A DNA stretch of 64,000 nt from Chaenocephalus aceratus (lineage: Eukaryota; Chordata; Actinopteri; Perciformes; Channichthyidae). The notes under the pieces are model-generated. The model was not told the DNA's origin, ran no database searches, and saw only the letters and a list, made by a program, of their open reading frames with translations. Where the stretch lies: positions 309,501-373,500 of the forward strand of contig JAMFTG010000064.1 in NCBI GenBank assembly GCA_023974075.1, given 5' to 3'. Positions 40,897-50,074 of the stretch are shown one piece after another (within the stretch, counting starts at the first letter, position 1; the number at the start of each line of letters is the position of its first letter). The translations under genes were made by a program, and so were the position numbers.

Positions 40897-40975
40897 TTGG
40901 TGTTGGACTTCTGTTCCGTGTAGGTAAAATGCAGGGCCAACCCTCCCTACAGGCAGATCACCCAGACTGTGTGGG

Positions 40976-41085
40976 GCCTCACCTTGCGGAGGGAGCCTCA
41001 TCTTGCGGAGGGAGTCTCACCTTGCGGATGGAGTCTCACCTTGCGGATGGAGCCTCATCTTGCGGAGGGAGCCTCAACTGAGGCT
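40976..41085. repeat. ~19-bp minisatellite, six units
   Basis: Tandem units of CTCACCTTGCGGAGGGAGC with A/G changes. They generate the short repeated peptide in the 65-codon frame 40,884-41,081, which I do not treat as a gene. Confidence 0.8.
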
Positions 41086-41127
41086 CCACTAGCACCCACC
41101 ACCCACCAATAACAATACATACATACG

Positions 41128-41305
41128 ATTACATTACATGTCACTTGTTAGACGCTTTTCACCAAAGCGACTTACATACACAATACTGTGGACAATCCCC
41201 ACAGGAGAAATTTGGGGTGAAGTGACTCGAACTTACTTGGGGTTTGAACCTGTGACCCCCTGATCCAAACACCAACGCACAACCCACACGCCTCCTACGA
41301 TGCAA
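41128..41305 (-). mobile_element. tRNA-headed SINE with L2-type tail
   Basis: Minus strand: CACAGGTTCAAACCCCAAG supplies a B-box, a region upstream with GTGGGTTGTGCGTTGGTG may be the A-box, and the tail GTAAGTCGCTTTGGTGAAAA then GTGACATGTAATGTAATG matches the 3' tail of the L2 LINE at 18,995-19,053. This is how SINEs borrow an LINE's reverse transcriptase. It is about 175 bp, resembling V-SINE/HE1 types. Confidence 0.65.
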
Positions 41306-41742
41306 TCAAAGGAATGAAGACGTATGCAGATGTAGCTGGATTTCTTTACAAACAATAGCACATTGCTCACAGAGCCATGCTTTGCCTATTTCCTCTCTAA
41401 TGATCACCGGACACCAGAGGTCACGTTAACCGAATATATTCCGTCTATGACATTTTTTTTTTAACAATGACGGAAAAATCTGAAAGCCATCCGTCATTTT
41501 GACAGATTAGAATAAACTCAGAACAGCACCAAAGTTTCCCCGCAGCGGGGCTCCGGTGTTATTATGCCGTGTTATTATGCATGCCGATGATATATGATGG
41601 TCATTTGCAACATTATCTTGCACTATTTTCAAAGCTCTCAAGGACACCTTACAGAGGATAATTAAAAACAAGCAACAAAGAAGGCCAAACAGTAATTCGA
41701 GACTTAAAAAACAAAGTCTTAACAACAATCAGTTTAGAGGAA
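41306..41742. other. No recognised feature
   Basis: Intergenic; a short inverted TGACGGAAAAATC / CATCCGTCATTTTGAC motif near 41,468-41,500 only. Confidence 0.3.
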
Positions 41743-42021
41743 TTATGATATAGAATACGTTCGTTTTAAAAGATGTGGTTTCAGGCAGGTTTTGAAGGTT
41801 GAGAGAGTAATAATGATATAGTTTCCAAACCTAACTTTGTCGAACAGATCATTGGGGGCAGCAAAAAAGTCTAGCGCAACCTCTGCCTGACACTGACACA
41901 CCCATCTGTTGATGTCATCCTGATTCTTAAAGATACCACGACCAGGCACAATAGGCACACAAGAAATAGCCCAGAAAATGCAAACAATACTAAACTTAGC
42001 TGTAACAGAACAGTGACTCAT
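41743..42021 (-). CDS. Uncharacterised ORF with signal-peptide-like start
   Basis: From the Met at 42,021 the frame encodes 92 residues: MSHCSVTAKFSIVCIFWAIS is a hydrophobic leader, followed by VPIVPGRGIFKNQDDINRW and CQCQAEVALDFFAAPNDLFD. I do not recognise it. The leader plus Cys could indicate the first exon of a secreted protein, with AAAGTTAG-GTTTGG a weak donor at about 41,833. The frame also opens further upstream. A chance ORF is quite possible. Confidence 0.25.
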   Translation of the reverse strand: MSHCSVTAKFSIVCIFWAISCVPIVPGRGIFKNQDDINRWVCQCQAEVALDFFAAPNDLFDKVRFGNYIIITLSTFKTCLKPHLLKRTYSIS

Positions 42022-42254
42022 CTCATCGAACTCAAAAATGTAGTTCCCCAAATACCAACTATTAATAACTTGTATATTGTGTGTGGATGATTTAAAACAA
42101 CATTCATATTTTGTTGAATAGACCATTAGCTCTAAGATAGAACACATTATTAAGTATTACTTTAAATGACTACAGCTTAATGTCTGTGATTTCTCTACAT
42201 TGATATGTCCTTTAACCAAAAGAGACCCTAAATCATGTTGTTTTTTAACTACAG

Positions 42255-42407
42255 CGCTTCTGGCTCAGGTTGAGTACGATGTGGATGTTGACCTGCATTT
42301 GACTGATATTGGGGCCGTGGACGCCCTGAGAAGCATCCTGGATGCAGGTGGCTTTTCCCTAGCCTTGGGTCCAACTGTGAACGTCACACACATTAACATC
42401 ACCACAG
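42255..42407 (+). pseudogene. Orphan ADGRF-like exon (pre-SEA segment)
   Basis: After a TTTTTTAACTACAG acceptor, 153 bp (phase 1 in and out) encode LLAQVEYDVDVDLHLTDIGA, then VDALRSILDAGGFSLALGP and VNVTHINITT. This resembles the segment before the first Cys-rich region of ADGRF5-like receptors (the EYTVNIEIS...INVTT stretch in human ADGRF5). At the expected donor the sequence is ACCACAG-GAAAGC, one base from a GTAAGC donor. No following exons are found to the window end, so this is probably a relic of a second ADGRF gene. Opposite strand to the intact gene. Confidence 0.55.
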
Positions 42408-42537
42408 GAAAGCATGGTGGTAAAAGCATGGGGGGAAAATGTTGTTAGACAAGACAAAGGGCGTCTGGGTATTGAAGTGTACTGTGTCCTTTTCCCGACA
42501 TTTGACCATGTGATACATTCACTAAACCATTATAAAC

Positions 42538-42792
42538 TAGGGCTGAACGATTAATCGATTTTAAATTGAAATCACGATTTGAAATTATGCGATTATCAAA
42601 TCGCAAAGCCTGCGATCTTTTTTAACTTTTTTTTTTTTTAGCATTATTTTTTTTTTTATTATTATGTGTCAGTCATCCACACCAATCAGAAGTGCTGTGC
42701 TCCACATGTATCAGCCATTGTTAATCAATCAGAAGTAGCCCATGATAGAAGGTGATAGACAGATTGATCCAATCACCTGCCAAGTGCTTTTG
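42538..42792. mobile_element. hAT-like MITE (GGGCTGAACGATTAATCG)
   Basis: GGGCTGAACGATTAATCGAT, TTTAAATTGAAATCACGATT and CGATTATCAAATCGCAAAG mark a teleost hAT-derived repeat; CAATCAGAAGTGCTGTGC belongs to its body. The right end is cut by the adjoining LINE. Confidence 0.55.
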
Positions 42793-44058
42793 AAGGCAAG
42801 GCAAGGCAAGTTTATTTATGTAGCACTTTTCAACGCAAGGCAATTCAAAGTGCTTTACAAAAAAAAATGAAAGACATTAAGCATTAAAAAAGAAAAGCTA
42901 ATAAAATAAACATTAAGGAAAAATACATGGATAAAAGTTACAGTGCAGTCTAAAATATGAATAGTTCAATTAAACATTACAAGAAAAAGTACATGGATAA
43001 AAGTTACAGTGCAGTTTAAGATATGAATAGTTCAATTAAAAGCAGCGACAAAAAGAAAAGTCTTCAGCCTGGATTTAAAAGTAGTAAGAGTTGCAGCGGA
43101 CCTGCAGGTTTCTGGGAGTTTGTTCCAGATATTTGGACCATAATAACTGAACGCTGCTTTACCATGTTTAGTTCTGACTCTGGGGACAGAAAGCTGACCA
43201 GTCCCTGAAGACCTGAGAGATCTGGATGGTTCATAGTTTAGCAGGAGGTCAGTAATGTATTTTGGGCCTCAACCATTCAGTGCTTTATAAACCAGCAGCA
43301 GTATTTTTGAAATCTATTCTTTGACACACAGGAAGCCAGTGTAAAGACTTCAGAACATGAGTGATGTGATCCACTTTCTTAGTGTTAGTGAGGACTCGAG
43401 CAGCGGCGTTCTGAATCAGCTGCAGCTTTCTAATAGATTTTTTAGTGAGACCTGTGAAGACACCATTGCAGTAGTCGAGTCTACTGAAGATAAAGGCATG
43501 GACAAGTTTTTCCAAATCCTGCTGTGACATTAGTCTTTTAATCCTAGATATATTCTTTAGGTGATAGTAGGCTGATTTAGTAACTGTTTTAATGTGACTG
43601 TTGAAACTCAGGTCAGAGTCCATGACTACACCTAGATTTCTGGCTTTATCTGTTGGTTTGAACATTACAGACTGAAGCTCAGCGCTAACTTTTAAACGTT
43701 CTGCCTTGGCTCCAAAAACCATTACCTCAGTTTTATCTTTGTTTAATTGGAGAAAGTTCTGACACATCCAGTCATTGATTTGTTCAATGCATTTACTCAG
43801 TGTTTGAATTGGAGCATAGTCTCCTGGTGAAATTGTTACGTACATTTGTGTGTCATCTGCATAGCTATGGTAACTTATTTTGTTGTTCTTCATTATCTGA
43901 GCCAGTGGTAGCATGTAGATGTTAAAGAGAAGAGGCCCCAAGATGGAGCCTTGAGGAACCCCACATGTCATATTTGTCAACTCAGATGTGTATTTACCTA
44001 TACTGTATAGACCGAATGTTAGGAAATGCATGTGTCTGTAATAAGAAGATGAATCCAC
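42793..44058 (-). mobile_element. L2/CR1-like LINE, 5'-truncated
   Basis: Minus strand. RT motifs are CGVPQGSILGPLLFNIY, YADDTQMYV and LQLNKDKTEVMVFG, then SRLDYCNGVFTGLTKK and LHWLPVCQRIDFK (frame open 43,285-44,058). The C-terminal part continues in another frame at about 43,025-43,284 (a stop/frameshift near 43,285), ending in KSRLKTFLF. The 3' UTR ends with the complement of GGCAAGGCAAGTTTATTTAT. It lacks the endonuclease, and a different subfamily from the intron-13 element. Confidence 0.85.
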
Positions 44059-44329
44059 GAGGATGTCATTATTATTATTATAACTAATATAAACTCTCTA
44101 CAACATTCTTTTAATGCGATAAACATGTATTTGTATATTATTGGGGTGTTTCTATATCATTAAAACAAAATGTACAACTTGACCAATCCCATGACCCAAA
44201 AAACTAAACAAACAGGCCTAACACATCAGTAGACTTTTACCTCCTTTTGAGTTATATTTACTAGGACATATTCTGGTCATTTTGAGGTTCAAATTTGTAT
44301 AAAGTTTCTCTCCTTTGAAATGTTTCCAT
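44059..44329. other. No recognised feature
   Basis: AT-rich spacer with an (ATT)n run next to the LINE break. Confidence 0.3.
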
Positions 44330-44425
44330 GCTTCAATGAGGAATTTTAGACTTTGCAAACAATTTACGTGCACAAAAAGATATTTTCTAGACTACAGGAG
44401 AGGGAAAACCCTAAAAAAAAACATG
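44330..44425. repeat. Fragment of the TTAA-type MITE family
   Basis: TTTGCAAACAATTTACGTGC and CTACAGGAGAGGGAAAACCC match the right half of the MITE at 20,416-20,843 (TTTGCAGACCATTTACATGC; AAGGAAAACCCTC). The terminal CCTTTAA is missing. Confidence 0.5.
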
Positions 44426-44652
44426 GATGATTCTTTCTAGCAGCATAATCGGAATGAAATTGATTTCCCTTTCATTTATATTAGTTGACGATTCAAAGAC
44501 GAGAATTTGGTTTGGTTTAGGTAAAGCCCCTACTTTTGGTAGTCGTACTATACACGTATTTTTCCTTGGTTCACTTTTATTTCATTTTCATTCGGAGAGC
44601 AGAAATTGAATTGTTCATGTAATACTTAACAGCTCCCCAGTCCCTATTTGTT

Positions 44653-44808
44653 AGGGCTTGAGGTTCGGCAGAGATAGAATCCTCACATGCATCTTTCCCT
44701 GGAACCTGGTTCTCGATTGTCCATTTCGTATCCCAAGTGTTGTTCCACAGCAGAACTTTCCTCCGACGTCCAGCTGCGTTTCACAAACGTTTGTTTCCCT
44801 AGGTGGAC
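44653..44808 (-). pseudogene. Decayed fragment of a multi-copy teleost ORF
   Basis: Minus strand, one frame: FVKRSWTSEESSAVEQHLGY; after a frameshift: VPGKDACEDSISAEPQA. I recall this KRxWT-E...VPGK..C...AEP motif from the C-terminus of repetitive teleost proteins associated with mobile DNA, but cannot name it. Two frames and no context, so a relic. Confidence 0.35.
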
Positions 44809-45049
44809 AAATAATAACATGTCATAGGTTTAAGAAGTTTAAGAGCCAGTTATCATACAGTTAAGAATGTTATAAAAAATGTAAAAAGTACCCATATTGC
44901 AGATCTGAAAGAATGTTAATGGTGCGACACCTTCTGATCACTTTATTCCATCACAATCAGACACGCCATTTTGTTTGGTACTAAGAGTTTGATTATCAAC
45001 AAAGTGATTGCACAATGAATGGAAGCTTACAGATAAATTGACCAGATAC

Positions 45050-45282
45050 AAACTAGCGTCTTCAAAAAACACCTCAAACACCATCTGTTCACTCAGGCCT
45101 TTGGCCTCAACTAATATGCAGTACCCAGCAACCTGTTCCTGTTTTGTTTTCTTCAGCCTATGTATCTGTATGATTATTATTAATTTATTTATTTTTTGTA
45201 TTTTTTGTTATTTCCCATTGTAAAGTGTCCTTGGGTTTCGTGAAAGGCACTATATAAATTGAAATTATTATTATTATTAGCA
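45050..45282 (+). mobile_element. LINE 3' end with (ATT)n tail
   Basis: AGCGTCTTCAAAAAACACCT, CACTCAGGCCTTTGGCC, then GTAAAGTGTCCTTGGGTTTC, GAAAGGCACTATATAAATTG and ATTATTATTATTATT. Typical terminus of a third LINE subfamily in the window; 5' truncated. Confidence 0.75.
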
Positions 45283-46164
45283 CCTGGCATAATTTAAAGA
45301 CTGTATCAAAGTTGCAAAATGTTATTCCAGAAGATGTCCGTGTGGCTCATTTACATTACTGCCCCAGTGTAGTTTGTTACATCCAAGCCAAATACTTGAA
45401 AATGTCTAATTAAATCTGTTATGTTTCCTGCTATGTTGCAGAGTAAATGAATACACTTAATTTATTACAGACATAATACTTACTTAAATGTACATAATAA
45501 TACATGTAAACATTGTAAAATGTAAAAGGTCTTATCTTGGTACATACAGATGTAGCACCTCATTTCAGACTCCAGCTTACAGCTTCCTGCCTACGACCTG
45601 CCTAAGACCAGTATCAAGGAATGTTAAGCCCTCCCACTATTTTCCAAGAGGGCGTTGCCATATTTTCAATTTCAGGCTTTAACCAGGAGATGGCGCTTCA
45701 TTCACAAATACAGAAAGACAAGTTTCATGGACTTGCAGTTGTGTTTTGAAGAGCATTTGAACACATCAATATTTTAGATCAACTAAAGTATATCTAATCT
45801 TGTAATTCAATAATATATAGTCTTTATATATTAAATAATCATAATAATAATGTAAATGTTTACATTACACTTCTTTATTTGTTATGCTCATACTTTTACC
45901 TTTACAATCGTTTGCTTTAATATGCAGTATATTTTTTGTATATTTTTCGGTTTGCTTCCTCCTGCTCCCTTTCGGACACATACTGTATGATTCATTATTA
46001 TTATTAATATGAAGATATTATTAAGATAAGATAAGATGTTACTTTATTGATTGAACATTTTAGTTTAGAATGTGCTGTCCCACGGTAATTCAGAAGGCTC
46101 ACATGTCACATTCCGACCATTATTTAAAACAATAGGTGCTTTCACACCGTCTACAGTTTGATTT
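45283..46164. other. No recognised feature
   Basis: AT-rich with short ATT/AATA runs. GATAAGATAAGATGTTACTT at about 46,025 resembles a dispersed repeat end. Confidence 0.3.
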
Positions 46165-46172
46165 GTATCGAG

Positions 46173-46501
46173 CAGTGTTTCTCAAACTTTTTCATACCAA
46201 GGACCACTTAACCCATAGAAAAACACTCGAGGACCACCTAACTCCACAAATATCCAAAAACACATCGTTTTTTAGAAATCGCCTGCAAATGGTAAAAACA
46301 AGTGGCAACATGTGTGATGAAGGTGTTTATCTGGGCTATATCATGCAATCGAAAGTGAAACTTAAGCTCGCTCCATTGCGGAGATATTCCCGCGAGAGTG
46401 TGAAAAAGTTAAATTTATTTATTGATTTCAAATGTGAAATGTTGCCAATATACTCACGGACCACTAGGGGGCGCTCACGGACCGCACTTTGAGAAGCACT
46501 G
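46173..46501. mobile_element. hAT (Charlie-like) MITE with 8-bp TSD
   Basis: Inverted ends CAGTGTTTCTCAAACTTTTT and (right, reversed) CAGTGCTTCTCAAAGTGCGG flank a 329-bp body containing ACCAAGGACCACTTAACCC and GGACCACTAGGGGGCGC. The flanks GTATCGAG (46165-46172) and GTATAGAG (46502-46509) form an 8-bp target duplication with one mismatch. Non-coding. Confidence 0.75.
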
Positions 46502-46509
46502 GTATAGAG

Positions 46510-47740
46510 GGAGCTCTGTGGCTGAATGGCCAGCGATTAGGTGTGGCGCATTTATCATAGGTGATCAGAGCTAACTGCCTGCCCTCAGATTTCATTTAAA
46601 AAACAGGTCTGATTTGAAGACTATTTCTGCGCTCATAAAGAATGATAAGAATAAGAATAATGCGTATTGAACTGGTTTCATTCATTAGTGAGTTTATTTA
46701 ACACTAGAACCGCCAATCGGGTCAATTTGTGTGATGTGTGTTGTGTGTGTGCAATGTAACTTTTTTTCAATAAAATATTAAAGTCTCCCAGTCCGTGACT
46801 TTTCCTGAAAGTGTGTTATGTAGCACCCTATGTTGTTAAAAATTGCATTCTAATAGCGGGATTTGACGGTGTTAGGTAGGCCTATACAAAAACCTCTGGC
46901 GGGTCTAGTGTTAAGGTAATTAGGTACAGTAGAAGCCCTTTTTTACCAGTAACGAATTTAGCAGTTGAACATAAATGTCAACTAACTGAGGGTCACTTGC
47001 AATGACAGTGTTGTGTCTAACTGTAAGCTTGTCACTCAGAGTAACCCTACAGTTAATTTAGCTGCTGGAGAAGAAATATCAGGGGAGAGGGGGGGAGAGA
47101 GCTGTGGTTGATGGGCCATTAGTTGTGTAAATACACAGCTGAGAGCTGCCGTTTCATTCAGACTGTTTAAAAAACGGTAACAACGGACTATTTTTCTTAG
47201 CGGATGCATGTCAATTTAAATCAATACAACTATTTTTTAAATCAATAAAAACATTTTCTAAATCCATAAAAGCATTTAAATTAATATTGGGAGTCATGTT
47301 GTTACTTTGTTGAGAATGTGGCCATGTAATAAGCGGGATAATTTGCAGCGACTTGTTCCTTATGGGGAAAATAACACCCTTCATGCAGCTCAAGATCCTT
47401 CCGCTACACGTTGGGATCCTGATTTGCAGACGAGGCTCCATTAAAATATAACTATTTTTAGTGAATTACTGAGTTTAGGCACGTTAATAACGTTTTAATG
47501 AAGTTGAATACAGTATATTCATATGTGTCAGTGATTTCATGTCAATTTGGCGAACATAAACATAAATGATCGTGGTGAAGATGCCGGGCTGCATTTCCTC
47601 CCGTTCGTTTTTTTTTTCCGACTAAACAACATTATTTTGTTAAATAACAACATGGTGATGTTTTTTAAATGATTACATGTCTCTTATTTAGCACAGAGTA
47701 TGATATCCGTGACATATGGATCTTAACAAAGTTCCAAAAG
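46510..47740. other. No recognised gene
   Basis: GAACCGCCAATCGGGTCAAT and similar at about 46,705 may be part of a dispersed repeat. Frames of up to 76 codons without features. Confidence 0.35.
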
Positions 47741-47744
47741 TAGA

Positions 47745-48047
47745 CTACTTGGCCCTAATATGGGAGCCCACTTACAGAGTAATACACAGGGAGTGGGACA
47801 ACCCGCCATAAGACCCCCATTATCTCGCCCCCCCGACGTTTGTAAAATAGCGGGACCCGCCGGGGGTCTCGGGGGTGTCCCCGGGGTTCTGGAAAATACC
47901 AAGCCCCGCCCCCCAGCCACCCCCCCCCCATGCAAGGGTCCAATTAACGCTATACTACCCATTGGGACCCTGTACCCTCTCCGACCACCAGGGGGAGCCC
48001 TCAACGGTGTCCACAGGTCAATATGGCATCCCACTCCCCATGTAGGG
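47745..48047. repeat. GC-rich start of the CAATATGG minisatellite region
   Basis: CTAATATGGGAGCCCACTTA at 47,755 is a diverged unit core. A GC-rich 200-bp stretch follows, then the first recognisable 41-bp unit (GTGTCCACAGGTCAATATGG) at 48,008-48,047. The 100-codon frames on both strands here are compositional. Confidence 0.55.
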
Positions 48048-48813
48048 CAGGGTTTCCGTTAGCCGGTAATTACCGGTTTTTAGCTGGTAACATTTATAAA
48101 AAACCGGTAAATTCAAAACCTGACGGTCAAAATGTCTGGTAATAATTAGGGAGGCTCCGATCGATCGGCCGCCGGTCATTATCGGCCGATATTCACTCTT
48201 AATAGTTTGATCGGTGCTCTCTGTAAAGGCCAATCAGGAGAGCTGGATCTGATCGATAGGGACATAAACGCGAGTGGAATGACATAAACGCGAGTGGAAT
48301 GTGATCAGATCGGCTGCTGAGTCTGACCGAGACACGCAGCTCTGCATAATCACCTGAAGCCCCGCCCTCTGTTTAGCGAGCTGCAGGAGCTGCATGAGAT
48401 ACAGACATGCTGTCAGGAGAGAGAGAGGGGAAAAGAGAGGATCCGTTTCTCCCGTGTTATTATTCAAAGTTGATGTAAACTTCTGAATAATGTACGTTAT
48501 CTACTACAAGTAGTTTGTTTGAATGTAATAATTATGTTGTTTGTTGTTTGTGGAATCATTTATTGAAAAATGAATCTGAATTTTTCGATCTGTTACGATT
48601 ATAAACTGAAGCAATATAAAAATGAGCCCGTGAACTGAGTTTTAAACTGAAGCATATCTGCTCATAGTCCGGTAATTACCTGCTAACGGAAACTCTGCTA
48701 CACAACTATTATTATTATTATTGAAATATGACCGGTAAGTTTCAAATTAGTCCGGTAAAATAAATTCTGCCCGGACATTTGACCGGCGAGAAAAAATCCT
48801 AGCGGAAACCCTA
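48048..48813. mobile_element. hAT-like element inserted in the minisatellite
   Basis: Ends CAGGGTTTCCGTTAG and CTAGCGGAAACCCTA are inverted repeats. The 8-bp target duplication ATGTAGGG is perfect (48040-48047 and 48814-48821) and is part of the minisatellite unit. Both ends carry CCGGTAATTACC-like motifs. A second dispersed repeat (AGGGAGGCTCCGATCGATCG, from about 48,148) seems nested inside. No transposase. Confidence 0.8.
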
Positions 48814-48821
48814 ATGTAGGG

Positions 48822-49600
48822 GTGTCCACAGATCAATATGGCATCCCACTCCCCGTGTAGGGAGTCATGGGGGGGGCAAGGGGGTGTCCACAGATCAATA
48901 TGGCATCCCACTTCCCATGTAGGGGTGTCCACAGGTCAATATGGCATCCCACTCCCCATGTAGGGAGTCATGGGGGGGGCAAGGGGGTGTCCACAGATCA
49001 ATTTGGCATCCCAATTCCCATGTAGGGGTGTCCACAGGTCAATATGGGATCCCACTTCCCGTGTAGGGAGTCATGGGGAGGGGCAAGGGGGTGTCCACAG
49101 ATCAATATGGCATCCCACTTCCCATGTAGGGGTGTCCAAAGGTCAATATGGCATCCCACTTCCCGTGTAGGGAGTCATGGGGGGACAAGGGGGTGTCCAC
49201 AGATCAATATGGCATCCCACTTCCCATGTAGGGGTGTCCACAGATCAATATGGCATCCCACTTCCCATGTAGGGGTGTCCACAGATCAATATGGCATCCC
49301 ACTTCCCGTGTAGGGAGTCATGGGGGGGCAAGGGGGTGTCCACAGATCAATATGGCATCCCACTTCCCATGTATGGGTGTCCACAGATCAATATGGGATC
49401 CCACTTCCCGTGTAGGGAGTCAGGGGGAGGGGCAAGGGGGTGTCCACAGATCAATATGGCATCCCACTTCCCATGTAGGGGTGTCCACAGGTCAATATGG
49501 CATCCCACTTCCCATGTAGGGAGTCATGGGGGGGGGGGCAAGGGGGTGTCCACAGATCAATATGGAAGCTCACTTGAAGATCCCACATCTCAATATTGAA
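48822..49600. repeat. 41-bp minisatellite, about 15 units, with two-level structure
   Basis: Core unit GTGTCCACAGATCAATATGG plus CATCCCACTTCCCATGTAGG. Every second or third unit ends in GTGTAGGGAGTCATGGGGG and a G-rich ~22-bp spacer, giving a higher-order pattern. The 66-102 codon frames (for example QINMASHFPCRGVHRSIWHP) are repeat translations and not genes. Confidence 0.9.
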
Positions 49601-49835
49601 GCCCACTTGCAGATATACTTATGGGGATTGGGGCGATGTCCCACATCTCAATATGGAAGCCCACTTCTCAATATTATTAATAATTCCAAAATAATAATAA
49701 TAATAGTTTTTATAACTATTAAATATGCACCCATATTGACTTGGGTCACATATAACAATGAATTCAAGGAACTCAAGATTTGATGCCATCATATATAGAC
49801 TCCACTATAAAGTAAAAAGACATTTCTCTATCGTT
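49601..49835 (+). repeat. Diverged minisatellite units and dispersed module B
   Basis: Units such as CTCAATATGGAAGCCCACTT (49,645) continue the minisatellite core, then 49,661-49,790 is module B, whose reverse complement is at 413-535. Confidence 0.65.
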
Positions 49836-49982
49836 TTGGCGATCAAATTTGACAAAACAACACATCAAATCACATCTACAAATCAATACGAAGCTAATGA
49901 AACCACTTGCAGACTCCTAGCGTGTTTACAAGTTTTAAAACGTAGCAATGGCTTTTCACATCACACCATTGTGTGATATATG
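49836..49982 (+). repeat. Dispersed repeat module A, 3' copy
   Basis: Same orientation and about 93% like 1-142, through CACCATTGTGTGATATATGA. Followed by about 90 bp of AT-rich unique sequence (49,983-50,074) before the large satellite begins. Confidence 0.7.
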
Positions 49983-50074
49983 ATTAATATGATGAAATTA
50001 ATGTGTATAATGTTTTTAAATGTTCCCAATGATTGTTTTTATAATGTTTCTTAAATGTTTTTGTATAAATGTAT

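Noticed and set aside
48970..49599. Overlapping 66-102 codon ORFs
   Set aside because: Direct translation of the 41-bp minisatellite.
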